Notes under the pieces: generated by a model
The model's database searches: none
What the model was told of the DNA's origin: nothing
Seen by the model: the letters and a program-made list of their open reading frames with translations, nothing else
Shown here: piece by piece, positions 22,631-32,305 of the stretch
Numbering within the stretch: the stretch's first letter is position 1
How the letters are laid out: each line of letters begins with the position of its first letter
Made by a program: the position numbers and the translations under genes
Assembly: GCA_963920765.1 (NCBI GenBank)
Contig: OY987249.1
Location: 20,814,861-20,878,860, forward strand
Source of the DNA: Ulota crispa
Taxonomy: Eukaryota > Streptophyta > Bryopsida > Orthotrichales > Orthotrichaceae
Direction: 5' to 3'
DNA length: 64,000 bases

Positions 22631-22846
22631 CAATCTCAATAAACTATCAAAGATGGACTCAAAGACAAAAACAAAGTAGAGGAATAAGAAATTAAGACAA
22701 AAGGTGTATTCAGAACCAGGGCTAGAGAAGTATATTAGATGTCAGCAATACAAAGCAAGGCTAAGATAGAAGGCTAAGGCTTGAAGGCCAAAGACTAAGG
22801 TGGCAAAATGAGTTGTCGAGATTGAGGAACCTCTCAAGCTCGACTC

Positions 22847-23010
22847 CTATATATACTTGAGAGCTGGAGCTTCAAACTTTTTAGAAACTTCAAAGCTTCA
22901 AAGCTTTTAGAAACTTCCAACCTACTAAAACCTTCCAACATTCTATAGCCTTCCAACCTTCTAAGAGTTTTCCAACCCTCTAGAAACTTCCAAGCTTCTA
23001 GAAGCTTCCA
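22847..23010 (-). promoter_or_regulatory. Promoter-like region with heat-shock elements and TATA box, copy 1
   Basis: Read on the minus strand, a TATATATAG box (22848-22856) is preceded by four heat-shock-element matches: GAAnnTTC dyads at 22884-22891, 22910-22917 and 22983-22990, and a three-unit TTCnnGAAnnTTC at 22996-23008. The closest HSE is about 28 bp upstream of the TATA box, and transcription would run into the Ty3/gypsy fossil. The whole stretch is built from related CTTCCAACCTTCTA-like repeats. Probably the U3 part of the element's 5' LTR, though LTR borders were not defined. Confidence 0.65.
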
Positions 23011-23527
23011 TACTTTGTGCATTCGTCAATCCGTTAATGTCCATGATAGACGAAAAAAATGACCAAAGCGCAAAGCCATGTGAAAGAGCCTTCCAAATCT
23101 TGTCGCAAAGGCAAGCAGGTAAGTTCATTATATTACTAATGTTATGCAAGATATTTGCAAGTTCCATTGTTTTAAAATCTAATATTTCTGCTGACTGGCT
23201 AACATGCAAGGTTGGAAACATCGACAAGTGTGGAGGAATTGGAAGGTGGAGGACAGTAGGTGAGGGATAAGTGTGCATGTATTTGTGGATGTCATTTAAC
23301 TTGGAAATTTGTCTATTTTCTATGAAAATCAAGTGTTCATGTAATTGGTAATTTTTCTTACTTGTTAAGCGAACTAAAATTCCTAATCAAAGTTAAGTTA
23401 ATTTTTGAGTCCACGTGTAGAGGTATCATAGAGATCATGGTTCTTGTAATATTGACTCTGATAACCATAATCCAAGTTGAGTCATGTCTTAGTTGCTTTG
23501 CAGTTATATCCATGCATATTGCTAATA
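23011..23527. other. No gene recognised between retroelement and CACTA-like element, copy 1
   Basis: About 500 bp of AT-rich sequence with short open frames on both strands and no recognised motif. The left end of the CACTA-like element may lie here or just downstream. Confidence 0.4.
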
Positions 23528-23790
23528 GTTGTACTATTGGTCACTAGTGAGCGTTTACTCATTTCTCAGTTGTTTTGTAGTTATATTATTAGTCATTAGT
23601 GGATATTTAATCATTTCTCAATGGTTTTATAGTTGTATTATTAGTTACTAGTGAGTGTTTAGTCATTTTTGAGTTGTTGTGTAGTTATATTATTAATGAC
23701 TAATGAGTATTTAGTCATTTTTTAGTGGTTTTGTAGTTGTATTAATAGTCACTAGCAAATATTTAGTCGTTTCTCAGTAGTTATATAGTT
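23528..23790. repeat. 52-bp tandem array, left subterminal, copy 1
   Basis: About five units at 52-bp spacing (related starts at 23557, 23609, 23661, 23713 and 23764), each with a TAGTCATTTCTCAGTTG-type block followed by TTTTGTAGTTATATTATTAG. They carry the same AGTTGTTTTG core as the intronic 30-bp array. Confidence 0.8.
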
Positions 23791-24039
23791 GAGTCTTAGA
23801 TATTGGTGTTTGCACCAGTCTCTTATTAGTCACTAGTAAGTGTTTCATTAGTAAGTGTTTGTTCAATTGTAATAGTCTTTTATTAGTCTTTAGCACCCCA
23901 TCTCATGTTATTTATATTTGGTGGTTGACAAGATAGTGAGGTTGCTAGAGACGCCACGCTCTCAGGGTGTGATTAAATCATAATCCAAACCTTGTGTTAT
24001 TACTTAAATTGGCTAGAATTGATGGTGCCTTGATTCCCT

Positions 24040-24520
24040 TGAGTGAACAATGGAAGTTGCATTGTTTTTCATGCTTCTTGGTAGCCATGTGGATTTGATG
24101 TGAGGAGCGGGGGAGTGAGGACTATTTTGTGTGAAGTGAAGTCCTTAAATTCTCTATTTTTTATTTTTATTTTTATTTTTTTATTTTTTTGTTTTTCTCA
24201 TTCTTCATTGTTGAAGTCTAGTGGCTTTGTGGTTTTGCTGTGAAAAGGCGGGATAGTCAGGGTTGTTTTGTGTAATAACAAATCCTGAAAGTCTCAATGT
24301 TTGTGTATTAATTTTTTTTGTTCATTTTTGTTTTTGGGGTGAATTTTGGTACGTAGCTTAGTGGATTTGCCACTAAGGGGTAGGGGAAGTAGGTTGTTTC
24401 ATGCAAAGTCAAATAGTCGATTTGTTTAAGCCTTAAATGTTGTTGCCATGTTTTTTGGTTTTTTTTTCATATTACTTGGATGAATTTTGGTAGCTTTGTG
24501 GATTGAGTGGAAATAGTTTG
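24040..24520. repeat. Diverged ~140-155-bp tandem repeats, copy 1
   Basis: Four related segments begin near 24047, 24190, 24343 and 24486. Each has a TTTTGGTAGC..GTGGATTTG-like opening; the first two go on to ATTTTGTGTGAAG or GTTTTGTGTAATA. They lie in the upstream part of the CACTA-like element. Confidence 0.5.
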
Positions 24521-24571
24521 GCAATAGTATCTTATATGATGTACTAACGTCATTCTTATTACTACATGTAG

Positions 24572-26974
24572 AATATAGCAGAGGAAGGCAAAGTATCCGC
24601 CCTAGAGACTGGACAAAGGGTCCTTGAGGCTGGGCAGAGGAAACTTTGAAAGGAGATTTCAGAGATAGCTGAGAGCTCAAAACCTACTAAAACTGCCCTA
24701 TTGGATATAAAATCTATGTTGGACAACTATTTTGCTGGTATCAAAGCTTTGAGTGGCAGCTCAGCAGAGCTCGGGGGAGGCATTATGAGCGGAGCACAAG
24801 TAGACACACAACCAGTGGAAGTTGAAGTTTTGCAGACCAAAATGGGAAAGAGTTCTAGTGGGGTGAAAGAGGTGCTAAAGGAGAAAGGCAAGGTTGATGA
24901 GGTTATATGTCTATATACTGATGAAATTATATGTCCATATGCCATGGATGTGGAAGATGACGTAATTCCAAAGCAGCCCTTCCCGTTGGAGACGCCCCTT
25001 GATGTCCTACCTAGAACTAAATCCAAGGCAATTGATATCATCACTCTTCCAAAAGAGGTACTCATTATCCAGTGTTGCAAATTGTTTGGATGTGGTGTTG
25101 GTTTCAAGTAGTTTTAGTGCAAATGGCGTAAGTAATGGTAGAAATCTAGCATTGGGATAAAATAGTAGTTATGAATTATTAGTGTTATTGTACCGTTTAC
25201 AAGTTATACTATTTATTTGTAGTGGGCATTTAGTCATTTACTAGTTGTTTTGCAGCCAAGTTGTACTATAAGGTAGTGGGCATGTGGTCATATACTAATT
25301 GTTTTGTAGTCATGTAGTCATATATTAGTTGTTTTGCAGTCATGTGGTCATATACTAGTTGTTTTGCAGTCATGTAGTCATACACTAGTTGTTTTGCAGT
25401 CATGTAGTCCTAGTCATCTAGTCATACAAACTCCCTACCAACCTGATATTTATCACTTACCACTTGTCAAACAATGTTGGAGTGTTTCACTTTGAACTTA
25501 CTCAAAGATTGGTTTGTACAAGTTGATGGTAAAGATTGATTAGTATAAGTTGATGGTAGCTTGGACTAATGGGTGATGTTAAATCGGATTACCAGATTTT
25601 GAAAGAGGCGAGGGTAATGTCTCTAGGGAGGATTACGGAAATTGATCAAGGTGCAGTCTCTTCAGCAGTGGTCCCTCCTGCACTACTTCCGCCACCACTA
25701 CCTCATGTCAAAGTGACAAACCAGGTGAGACCTAATTCAATGTCACCATGTTTGGATGGCAAACAAAAGAAGCTGGTTATATTTCGGTTGTTTGGGACCT
25801 TGATTGACCATGACAATGACCTACACCCTGATTATAAGATTTTGGAGCCTACATTCCAAACGCGCTCACGGGGATATTGTGTCGTCCTTGGTTATTGGAG
25901 TTCCTCCAAATGTGTTTCCTAAATTTCACAATTGCATTCTGGTGTTCCTTCACTGCACCATTTGTGGCGGATGTAGTTGGTGCTTTGATGCAGAGGTTGG
26001 AGGGAATACGGAGCACCCCGGCCTTTAGTTGGAGTAATGATGATATAGAGACAATGACATCTTTGGGAGACAAGCCACTAGAGGCAAAGGCACTACACAA
26101 AGTTTTTAGTACATGGCCACAGTGGAATACAAACAATACAATAATTGTAGATGTAGATTGGACAAAACTTAAATCCAACTGTCCAACTAACGTCACAGTG
26201 ACTCCAGCCTTCTTTGCAAAGGATTTGACTCATCTAGCGAACGATAATGCGTATTTGAAAACCTCTTTGTGGCCCCAATTGCAAGGATTTTTGCATTGCA
26301 ATACCATCATTGATTTCTTCACAAAATATCCCCAACATCGGATCACAACGAATGGCCACCCTAGTGACCATGTGTGTGCGCAAAACCACAAGGGCAAAAT
26401 TTTGGCAATTAATCCATTGGTGAGGCCAAGTTGAAATTTGAGTTTGTAGTTTTGGAGTTGACATTAAAGTTCCAATTTGTTTGACACATTACCTCTCTTG
26501 GTTAAAGCAAAAGAAGCAAGACAAGAAGAAGCCTAAACCACATGCAAAGAAAGGACAGGAGCATAAAGGGCAGAAGGTGAGATTCTAACATTGTAAATGA
26601 AGGCTAAGTATTGAAATTGGAATTTACATATATTAAATTATTGAGTCTATTTTGTTGTTTTGTTGATGCAGTTCACAATGGGGCAGAAGGTGTGCCTCTT
26701 GAACCCAAAAGGTGGAAGGTTGAAGGTGGTGGCCATAGGATTTATCAGTGGTTTTGGAGGAGATGCTATCCACTTTGATGTGGTCCCTCAAGGGTGGTGC
26801 AAAGTAGACGTCATTCAAGCCCTACATGTAGATACGACTCTAGTGAAGACAAATCCTAAAGGTGATCAACTGGCTGTGGAAGATGTCATAGGTGGAAACA
26901 CTATTCGGGACAAAAAGTTTGTGAACCCTCCACCTAAAATTGTCGGATTTTGTTTTATGTTTGTTCACTGTTAG
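24572..26974 (+). CDS. Transposon gene: FCP1/NIF-like domain plus Tnp1/En/Spm-like domain, copy 1
   Basis: Probable exons: 24572-25057, then from 25560 to about 26434, a Lys-rich piece near 26505-26576, and 26672-26974. The middle shows an FCP1/NIF-type HAD phosphatase fold: KKLVIFRLFGTLID (HAD motif I region), CRPWLLEFLQMCF, AFSWSNDDIE, KPLEAKALHKVF, TIIVDVDWTKLK. The last exon matches the plant Tnp1/En/Spm-like domain (GQKVCLLNPKGG, VVPQGWCKVDVI, VEDVIGG). The motif I aspartate is replaced by Arg, so catalysis is unlikely. The gene is degraded: an in-frame stop at 24647-24649 and a frame change near 25865-25880. Family assignments are from memory of the domain patterns. Confidence 0.6.
25225..25410. 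repeat. 30-bp tandem array inside the transposon intron, copy 1
   Basis: About five units of TGTAGTCATATACTAGTTGT plus TTTGCAGTCA. Its core TATACTAGTTGTTTTGCAGT is nearly the reverse complement of the 22-bp unit in the right subterminal array. Confidence 0.85.
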
Positions 26975-27480
26975 GCGGCGGAGTGGTACAATCCCACTAT
27001 ACAATTCATGGTTGTAGTTACAAATAGATTTTGGAACTTTATAGCTTGGAGGTGGACTTGCATCACTCTGGCTACTACATTATAACTAATTTTGAGAATT
27101 TTCTTTCATTGTCTACATGAAATTGCAAGCGTATGTACATGATGTTGAGTGGGTGGGTATAGAGAATGGTGTGTGATAGTTTGTGATTGCTAATTAAGTA
27201 GTGGATACATTATGAGATTTTGATTGACCATGTACCTCTGATTTGTAGTTTACATGGAGTATGCATTGAATTGTGACTGAACAGATACTGCAATTCGTGA
27301 TAGTATCTTCAATGTGATGTGTCTTAGTATCTTCAATGTAATGTGTCTTCACAGTGACTATAGAACAACTTAATTGTGTCTTTAGAGTGATTTCACAATG
27401 ACTGTAGAACTAGCTAATTGTGACTTTGGAGTGACCTTAGTTTGATGGTGTGGTGAGACTATATTGTGACTCTGCTAATA

Positions 27481-28076
27481 TATGACTAAAAGATAACTAG
27501 TGTATGACTAAAAAACAACTAATACATGACTAAAAGACGACTAGTATATTATTGAAAAATTACTAATATACGAGTAAAAGACTATTAATATATGATTAGA
27601 AAACAACTAGTATATGACTACAAGACTACTCATATACGACTAAAAGACTACTAGTGCATGACTAAAAGACTACTAATACATGACTAAAAGACGACTAGTA
27701 TATTATTGAAAAATTACTAATATACAAGTAAAAGACTATTAATATATGATTAGAAAACAACTAGTATATGACTACAAGACTACTCATATACGACTAAAAG
27801 ACTACTAGTGCATGACTAAAAGACTACTAATACATGACTAAAAGACGACTAGTATATGACTAAAAATGACTAGTACATGACTAAACAACTACCAATACAT
27901 GACTAGAAGACGACTAGTATATGACTAAAAAACTACTAATATATGCCTAAAAGACGACTAGTATATGACTAAAAACGACTACTACATGACTAAACGACCA
28001 CTATTATATGACTAAACGACCATTAATATATGACTAAAAGACTATTAATATATGCCTAAAAGACAACTAGTATATG
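27481..28076. repeat. 22-bp tandem array with 154-bp higher-order period, copy 1
   Basis: About 27 variants of TATGACTAAAAGACTACTAA plus two bases. A seven-unit block (154 bp) is repeated almost exactly: CATGACTAAAAGACGACTAG starts at 27525 and again at 27679. It has inverted orientation relative to the left and middle arrays of the same element. Confidence 0.9.
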
Positions 28077-28440
28077 ATTGAATGAGAATTTATGGGTCAC
28101 TAATCTGTTACTAAATGTAGACTAATGTCAAGATAACCAATGTTGACCATCTAAATCAAGACACGTTGCACTAAGTAGTTGGTTTGATTTTATCAATAGA
28201 AACATAATGGTATCTTTGAGAATTGTGAAAACTTAAATGCCAGCAGAAGAGAAGGGGCAGGTGGATTCAAAAAAGAGAGAACGTCTCTTTCCCTCTGATA
28301 AAGACAAAGCCCGTAAGACGTAAAGGATGAGATACTGTAATGTCCTAGAATGACAAAGACTACTAAACAACTAAAGAATGACTAAATTGTGACCAAATGA
28401 GACCAATCATGATATAGTCATTTAGCGAGAAATGACTTGT

Positions 28441-30578
28441 TTCTTAGTCATTTGTAGCAGTCATATAGGACGTTGTATTTTACCTGTGAAGAGTGGCTTG
28501 CTAGACTCGGTAGAACAAAGTGTTTGAGAGGGTTTTGAGAGGGGCTTCAACACTTTTCATCCACTTTGAGCAAGTTTGAGCTAGTTTGAGCTACCGGTGG
28601 AGATGCCCTTATACAAATCTCTCACAAATCATAAATTTTTGAAAGAATTTGTGAAAATTGAAAATAAAATATAGGTTTATACAAATAAACAAATAAATAA
28701 TCTACATATAGATAATTTATGTTATTAGAAAAGTTCTTGTCAAATACAAAATAGTTTTTAGATCTTCAAAGACATCATTGTCTATACTTATGTTAGACTT
28801 GGGATTGTATTATGTCTGTCTGACAAGCTAGAATTGAGGTTGGAATTTAATTAGTCTTCATTGAGCAAAGTATAATTACAAAACAAGATTACAAATTAGC
28901 AAGGCTGGAGTATAATTAGCCTTCAATGATCAAAGTATAATTACACTTCTAGACTTGACTCGGATTCATGTGCTTCCTTTGCTCGTTGCTGCAAGCTGTC
29001 ACATCAAACATTTTCTCTCCCTCTCCAAGCTGACCATGGAATTGAGCTTTTTTGTGTGTTTCTATTGCTCGGATCAACATGCTCACAAATGCATGAATGT
29101 GGGCTGTTGCAAGGGTTTGGATTGTAGAAGGTAGGTTTGATAAATTTTGCAGCAATTTTTCCTCATGGTGATGCAATGAGTGGAGAGAGAAGATTCAATG
29201 TTTATAAGCTATTTCATATTATGAGATTTATCTTCTCTATGCATCTCTTCATTTTGCACTCGGAGTTTAGTTTTGCTTGAGGCAAATTATACGCTTTAGT
29301 ATTTGTGCTTGATCTTTTTTTATCCATATTGTTGATCGTCATGGTAGTTGTTTTTGTTTTGAGATTGCAACTCTCTACATGTTTGGACGGAATCTTAAGA
29401 AGATTGTTATGGAATTTGTGGGTTGAAGTTATTTTTGCAGCAACTTGATAGCACTATCATCATAGAAGTCTATGTAGAAAACCACAAAGCAGCTCAAGAA
29501 ACGCCTTACATACCACTATCGGAATCATTAGTAATGGTGCAAGAGGAGCGGGGCAGACAAAAAATTTAGCGCGAAAGAAATTGCATCTAACTAGGCCGGT
29601 GATATCTTCAATTGCATGCGTTTGTCTTTGTGTTTGTATAACAATTGTTGCAAAGTGCCTATGAGCAATGTGTTTGTGTGAGAAATGCGGCGTCCTCACA
29701 CAATAGGCATGTGAGTCTCCCGGTTATAAATTAAAAATTAAAGCCAAGCTCACATTCCTCTTTACTTCATTACTGTACTTGGAGAGTGCAAATTTGAGAA
29801 TACGTTATTAGAGCTACTGGAGTAGTCAATCAATGCTTGGGAAGAGATGTTGAGCATTTTTGCAGCTGTTCTAGGTTTTCAATTTGCAACTTTCATTGTC
29901 CTTCTCTTCTAACATCTCTTTCTCTTTAGAGAAATCCTCTAAACGTACTTGCCCAAGCAAAGAGGTTGTAGGATGAGCTTCCGTTGGTTATTTAATACTT
30001 AGTAATCATCTAACTAGGACGTGCCTTCTGTTTTGTTTCGTTAACCAGTGTCTCGCTCACTTTTCACTGCCATGTGGAGAGCGGTTATTTGATGAAAGCC
30101 AATAATTCCATGTCGGATTAGAAGGCATCATAGCCAGTCACAAGCAACTTCATTGGGATTGTTGACCAATGGTAATAAATTTGGCTAAATTTAGCAAATT
30201 TTCTATCTCAAATTTGATTGTGCTAAAATTGTATTGTAAAAACAAAGAGGAAAATTTAAAAAGTAGCCAAAGTTTCAAGATGCAAAATTGCTTTTGAGAT
30301 GAGGTGCTATTTGACGAGCTGCCATGTCGCTGATGGAACCTTAGATTAAGATAACTTGAGTAGCCATTAATCATATTTAATTTCCCCACACCTAGCTATA
30401 ATGTGAAGTGTAAATGCACTATTTATTCACCTGCCCTCCATCAAACGACTCAAAGAGACCCCACCAATGATGAGGGAAACAACAACAAAATATTACCTGC
30501 GAGACTGGCAAAAAAAAATGACCACGTCCGTAGATGAAAAGCTGTGGGCAGTGGTAGCTTGCACCCACTTGTAGTTGC
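28441..30578. other. About 2.1 kb without a recognisable gene, copy 1
   Basis: Only short, unconvincing open frames are present. ACCGGTGGAGATGCCC near 28572-28587 looks like the end of a plant DNA transposon. No RNA gene was seen. Confidence 0.4.
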
Positions 30579-30760
30579 ACTATGGACTCTAGACTGCACC
30601 CAATGGTGGGTGTACTATCGACTATGGACTACATCCAACGGTGGATGCACTATCAACTATTGACTACACCCAACGGTGGGTGCATTATTGTCTCTAGACT
30701 GCACCCAATGGTGGAGTTTTGACTTTGGAGTGCACTCACCGGTGGGTGCACTATGGTGCA
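30579..30760. repeat. 35-bp palindromic minisatellite across the right edge of copy 1
   Basis: Five units begin at 30579, 30614, 30649, 30684 and 30719 (the last shortened). Each holds a version of GCACCCAACGGTGGGTGC, able to fold into a hairpin. The shared block ends inside unit 1, at 30600. In copy 2 the sequence switches to unrelated DNA at the same base. Confidence 0.85.
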
Positions 30761-31497
30761 TAAGACTTGGAGCTGTCCTATGCACAAGAATGTGTTTAGT
30801 ATGAATTTGTACATGCAGTTAGATATTTAAAATGCCATTTTGTATTGGATGAAAATTCAAAGTAAAGGTGACATAATTAAAATAATAGGAGGTGAAAAAA
30901 ACTTGAAATTTTGTGAAGTGTCTCTACCTCATATGACTTTCCTAATGTACATCTCAAAAAGTATGAGTAGAAAAAGACAATCTAGTACTATGTCACCATT
31001 AAATATTTTCCAAAAAATTGAGTTTTTTAATGTAATATCACAAGGAATAACATACATTATAGAATGACATTGTTGTTTTCAATGAGCAAAATAGGTACAT
31101 CCTATGGATCCTATTTCATTAAAAATAAACTCATATAGACTCTCATTTTTCAATAATCTCCTCCCTTCTACTCTTGTTCACTACAAGCTACACGCTTGCA
31201 CCCAACTCTGGGTGCACTCAAACCACTCGAGTATTCAAATCATAAAAGGAGACATCCAAAAAAAAGTCACATCCAATACTGCACCCAAACTAGGTGCACT
31301 ACTTTGGATGCACTACTCCGGGTACAGTCCCTAGGTGATATTTTTGTTGATTTTTACTATATTACGCACCCATTTGCAAATTTGGAAAAACATTGGATAC
31401 TTTTTGGATTTTTTACGATTTGTTTATTATTTTACCTCCCAATCCAAGGAAAATTGGAGTTGACTTTGAAATGTCCGATTTAGATAGTGCACCCACC
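30601..31497. other. Unique spacer between the two 29-kb copies
   Basis: 897 bp found only once in the window. It holds most of the 35-bp minisatellite (to ~30760) and then AT-rich sequence with no recognised gene. Short palindromes lie at 31197-31216 and 31280-31298, and a third crosses the start of copy 2. Confidence 0.85.
31197..31216. repeat. Perfect 8-bp-arm palindrome in the spacer
   Basis: TGCACCCA and TGGGTGCA are separated by ACTC. Same arms as the palindrome at the copy 2 junction. Confidence 0.9.
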
Positions 31498-31507
31498 GTT
31501 GGGTGCA
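31488..31507. repeat. Palindrome spanning the spacer/copy 2 junction
   Basis: TGCACCCA, loop CCGT, TGGGTGCA. The duplicated block begins at GTT in the loop/right arm (31498), so the inner junction keeps the whole palindrome while the outer left junction at 1528 has only its right half. Confidence 0.9.
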
Positions 31508-32305
31508 GTCCAGGGCGGAATTTTTGCATAGAAAGTGAATAAATCAACTTCCATTCTTGGACAAGTATACGATTTAGGTAAAAGATTGACTTTTGGCACT
31601 CTACTTGAGGATGCATAGAAGAAAGCTTCCAATCAAAAAATGCAATGAGTATAAATCAACTTTTGCTTGTAGTTATTGTGTCATGGTAAGGTTTGGCACT
31701 TGTACCAATGTACTAAATAGTCTTTTAGTGGCTTCTTCACAAAATTGTTAGTGTACACTTTGCAAATGTCTAAGTTTAGTATTATAGCTAAAAAAATAAA
31801 ACAACTATTGAAGATCGATGTTAGACATCACCGTTTCACATAATTGAAGAATATATGAACTAAGCTTAAAGGTTGACATTTATGACCTAATAAGTTGCCA
31901 CGCATGTATCTAAAAATTCTTAGGCAAAAAAAAACTTGTAGACAAATAACTAAACTAAACGAGAAAGTACTGCAACTTGCCTACTACTAAAATTCAAGAT
32001 AGGTTGCAAAAAATTCAACTTACAACCGACGTCTGTGACAGGTAAAGATAAAAAACCAAAAATGAAAATAATAGCCCTGGTGTCGACCCACAGACATAAT
32101 TAGGGTTCGGCACTTCGTGGACACTCTTTCCCATGTTCCTTGTAGCTCAAGCCATTCGATTCGCTGCCTGTGATCAGACTTTCTCCCTTGGCCATCCTCG
32201 GAGTCGTTACAAGCTCGCGGAGTGTGTCATGCGAGAACTCGCATTTCTGTTACGATCGTTTTGGCCGAATTCCGAGTTCGTTTCAGCTCTTTTTCTGCTT
32301 CATTG
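31498..32305 (+). promoter_or_regulatory. Upstream and probable 5' leader region of tRNA ligase copy 2
   Basis: No difference from the copy 1 upstream region was seen. It includes the telo-box-like TTAGGGTT at 32100-32107, so both genes keep about 800 bp of identical upstream sequence. Beyond that, copy 1 sits next to a retroelement end and copy 2 next to the palindromic spacer. Confidence 0.45.

Larger units (their letters stand above)
23520..28440 (+). mobile_element. CACTA-like (En/Spm) DNA transposon, decayed, copy 1
   Basis: Evidence for the class: a coding region with a Tnp1/En/Spm-like domain near its 3' end, and long arrays of short subterminal repeats that are direct on the left and inverted on the right. 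The arrays are at 23528-23790, 25225-25410 (inside an intron) and 27481-28076. A right end is plausible at TTTGTAGCAG near 28435, a worn version of the usual TTGTAGTG; no matching left CACTA end was found, so both borders are approximate. No transposase catalytic domain was recognised, so this would be a non-autonomous or truncated copy. Confidence 0.6.
1528..30600. repeat. 29-kb direct repeat, copy 1
   Basis: The block recurs at an offset of exactly 29,970. By eye, three single-base differences were found up to 30316: 6221 C/T, 9842 C/T and 20473 G/A (copy 1/copy 2). Six more lie in the last 285 bp, at 30317, 30319, 30352, 30455, 30507 and 30591. The left edge is set where 1527 and 31497 stop matching. 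The right edge is set where 30601 (CAATGG) and 60571 (GGGCCA) diverge. No length differences were noticed; the comparison was not exhaustive. Confidence 0.97.

Noticed and set aside
27481-28076. Regular 22-bp repeats that look CRISPR-like
   Set aside because: The units are contiguous without unique spacers, vary in sequence, and lie at the end of a plant DNA transposon.
17649-28590. GCATCTCTACC at 17649 and its near inverse GGTGGAGATGC at 28575 as the two ends of one ~11-kb transposon
   Set aside because: The similarity is limited to about 11 bp, the interior contains unrelated elements, and no target duplication was seen.
28441-30578. Short minus-strand frames at 28949-29176, 29460-29699 and 30150-30389 as genes
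   Set aside because: They are isolated, low in conserved features, and match no family I recognise.
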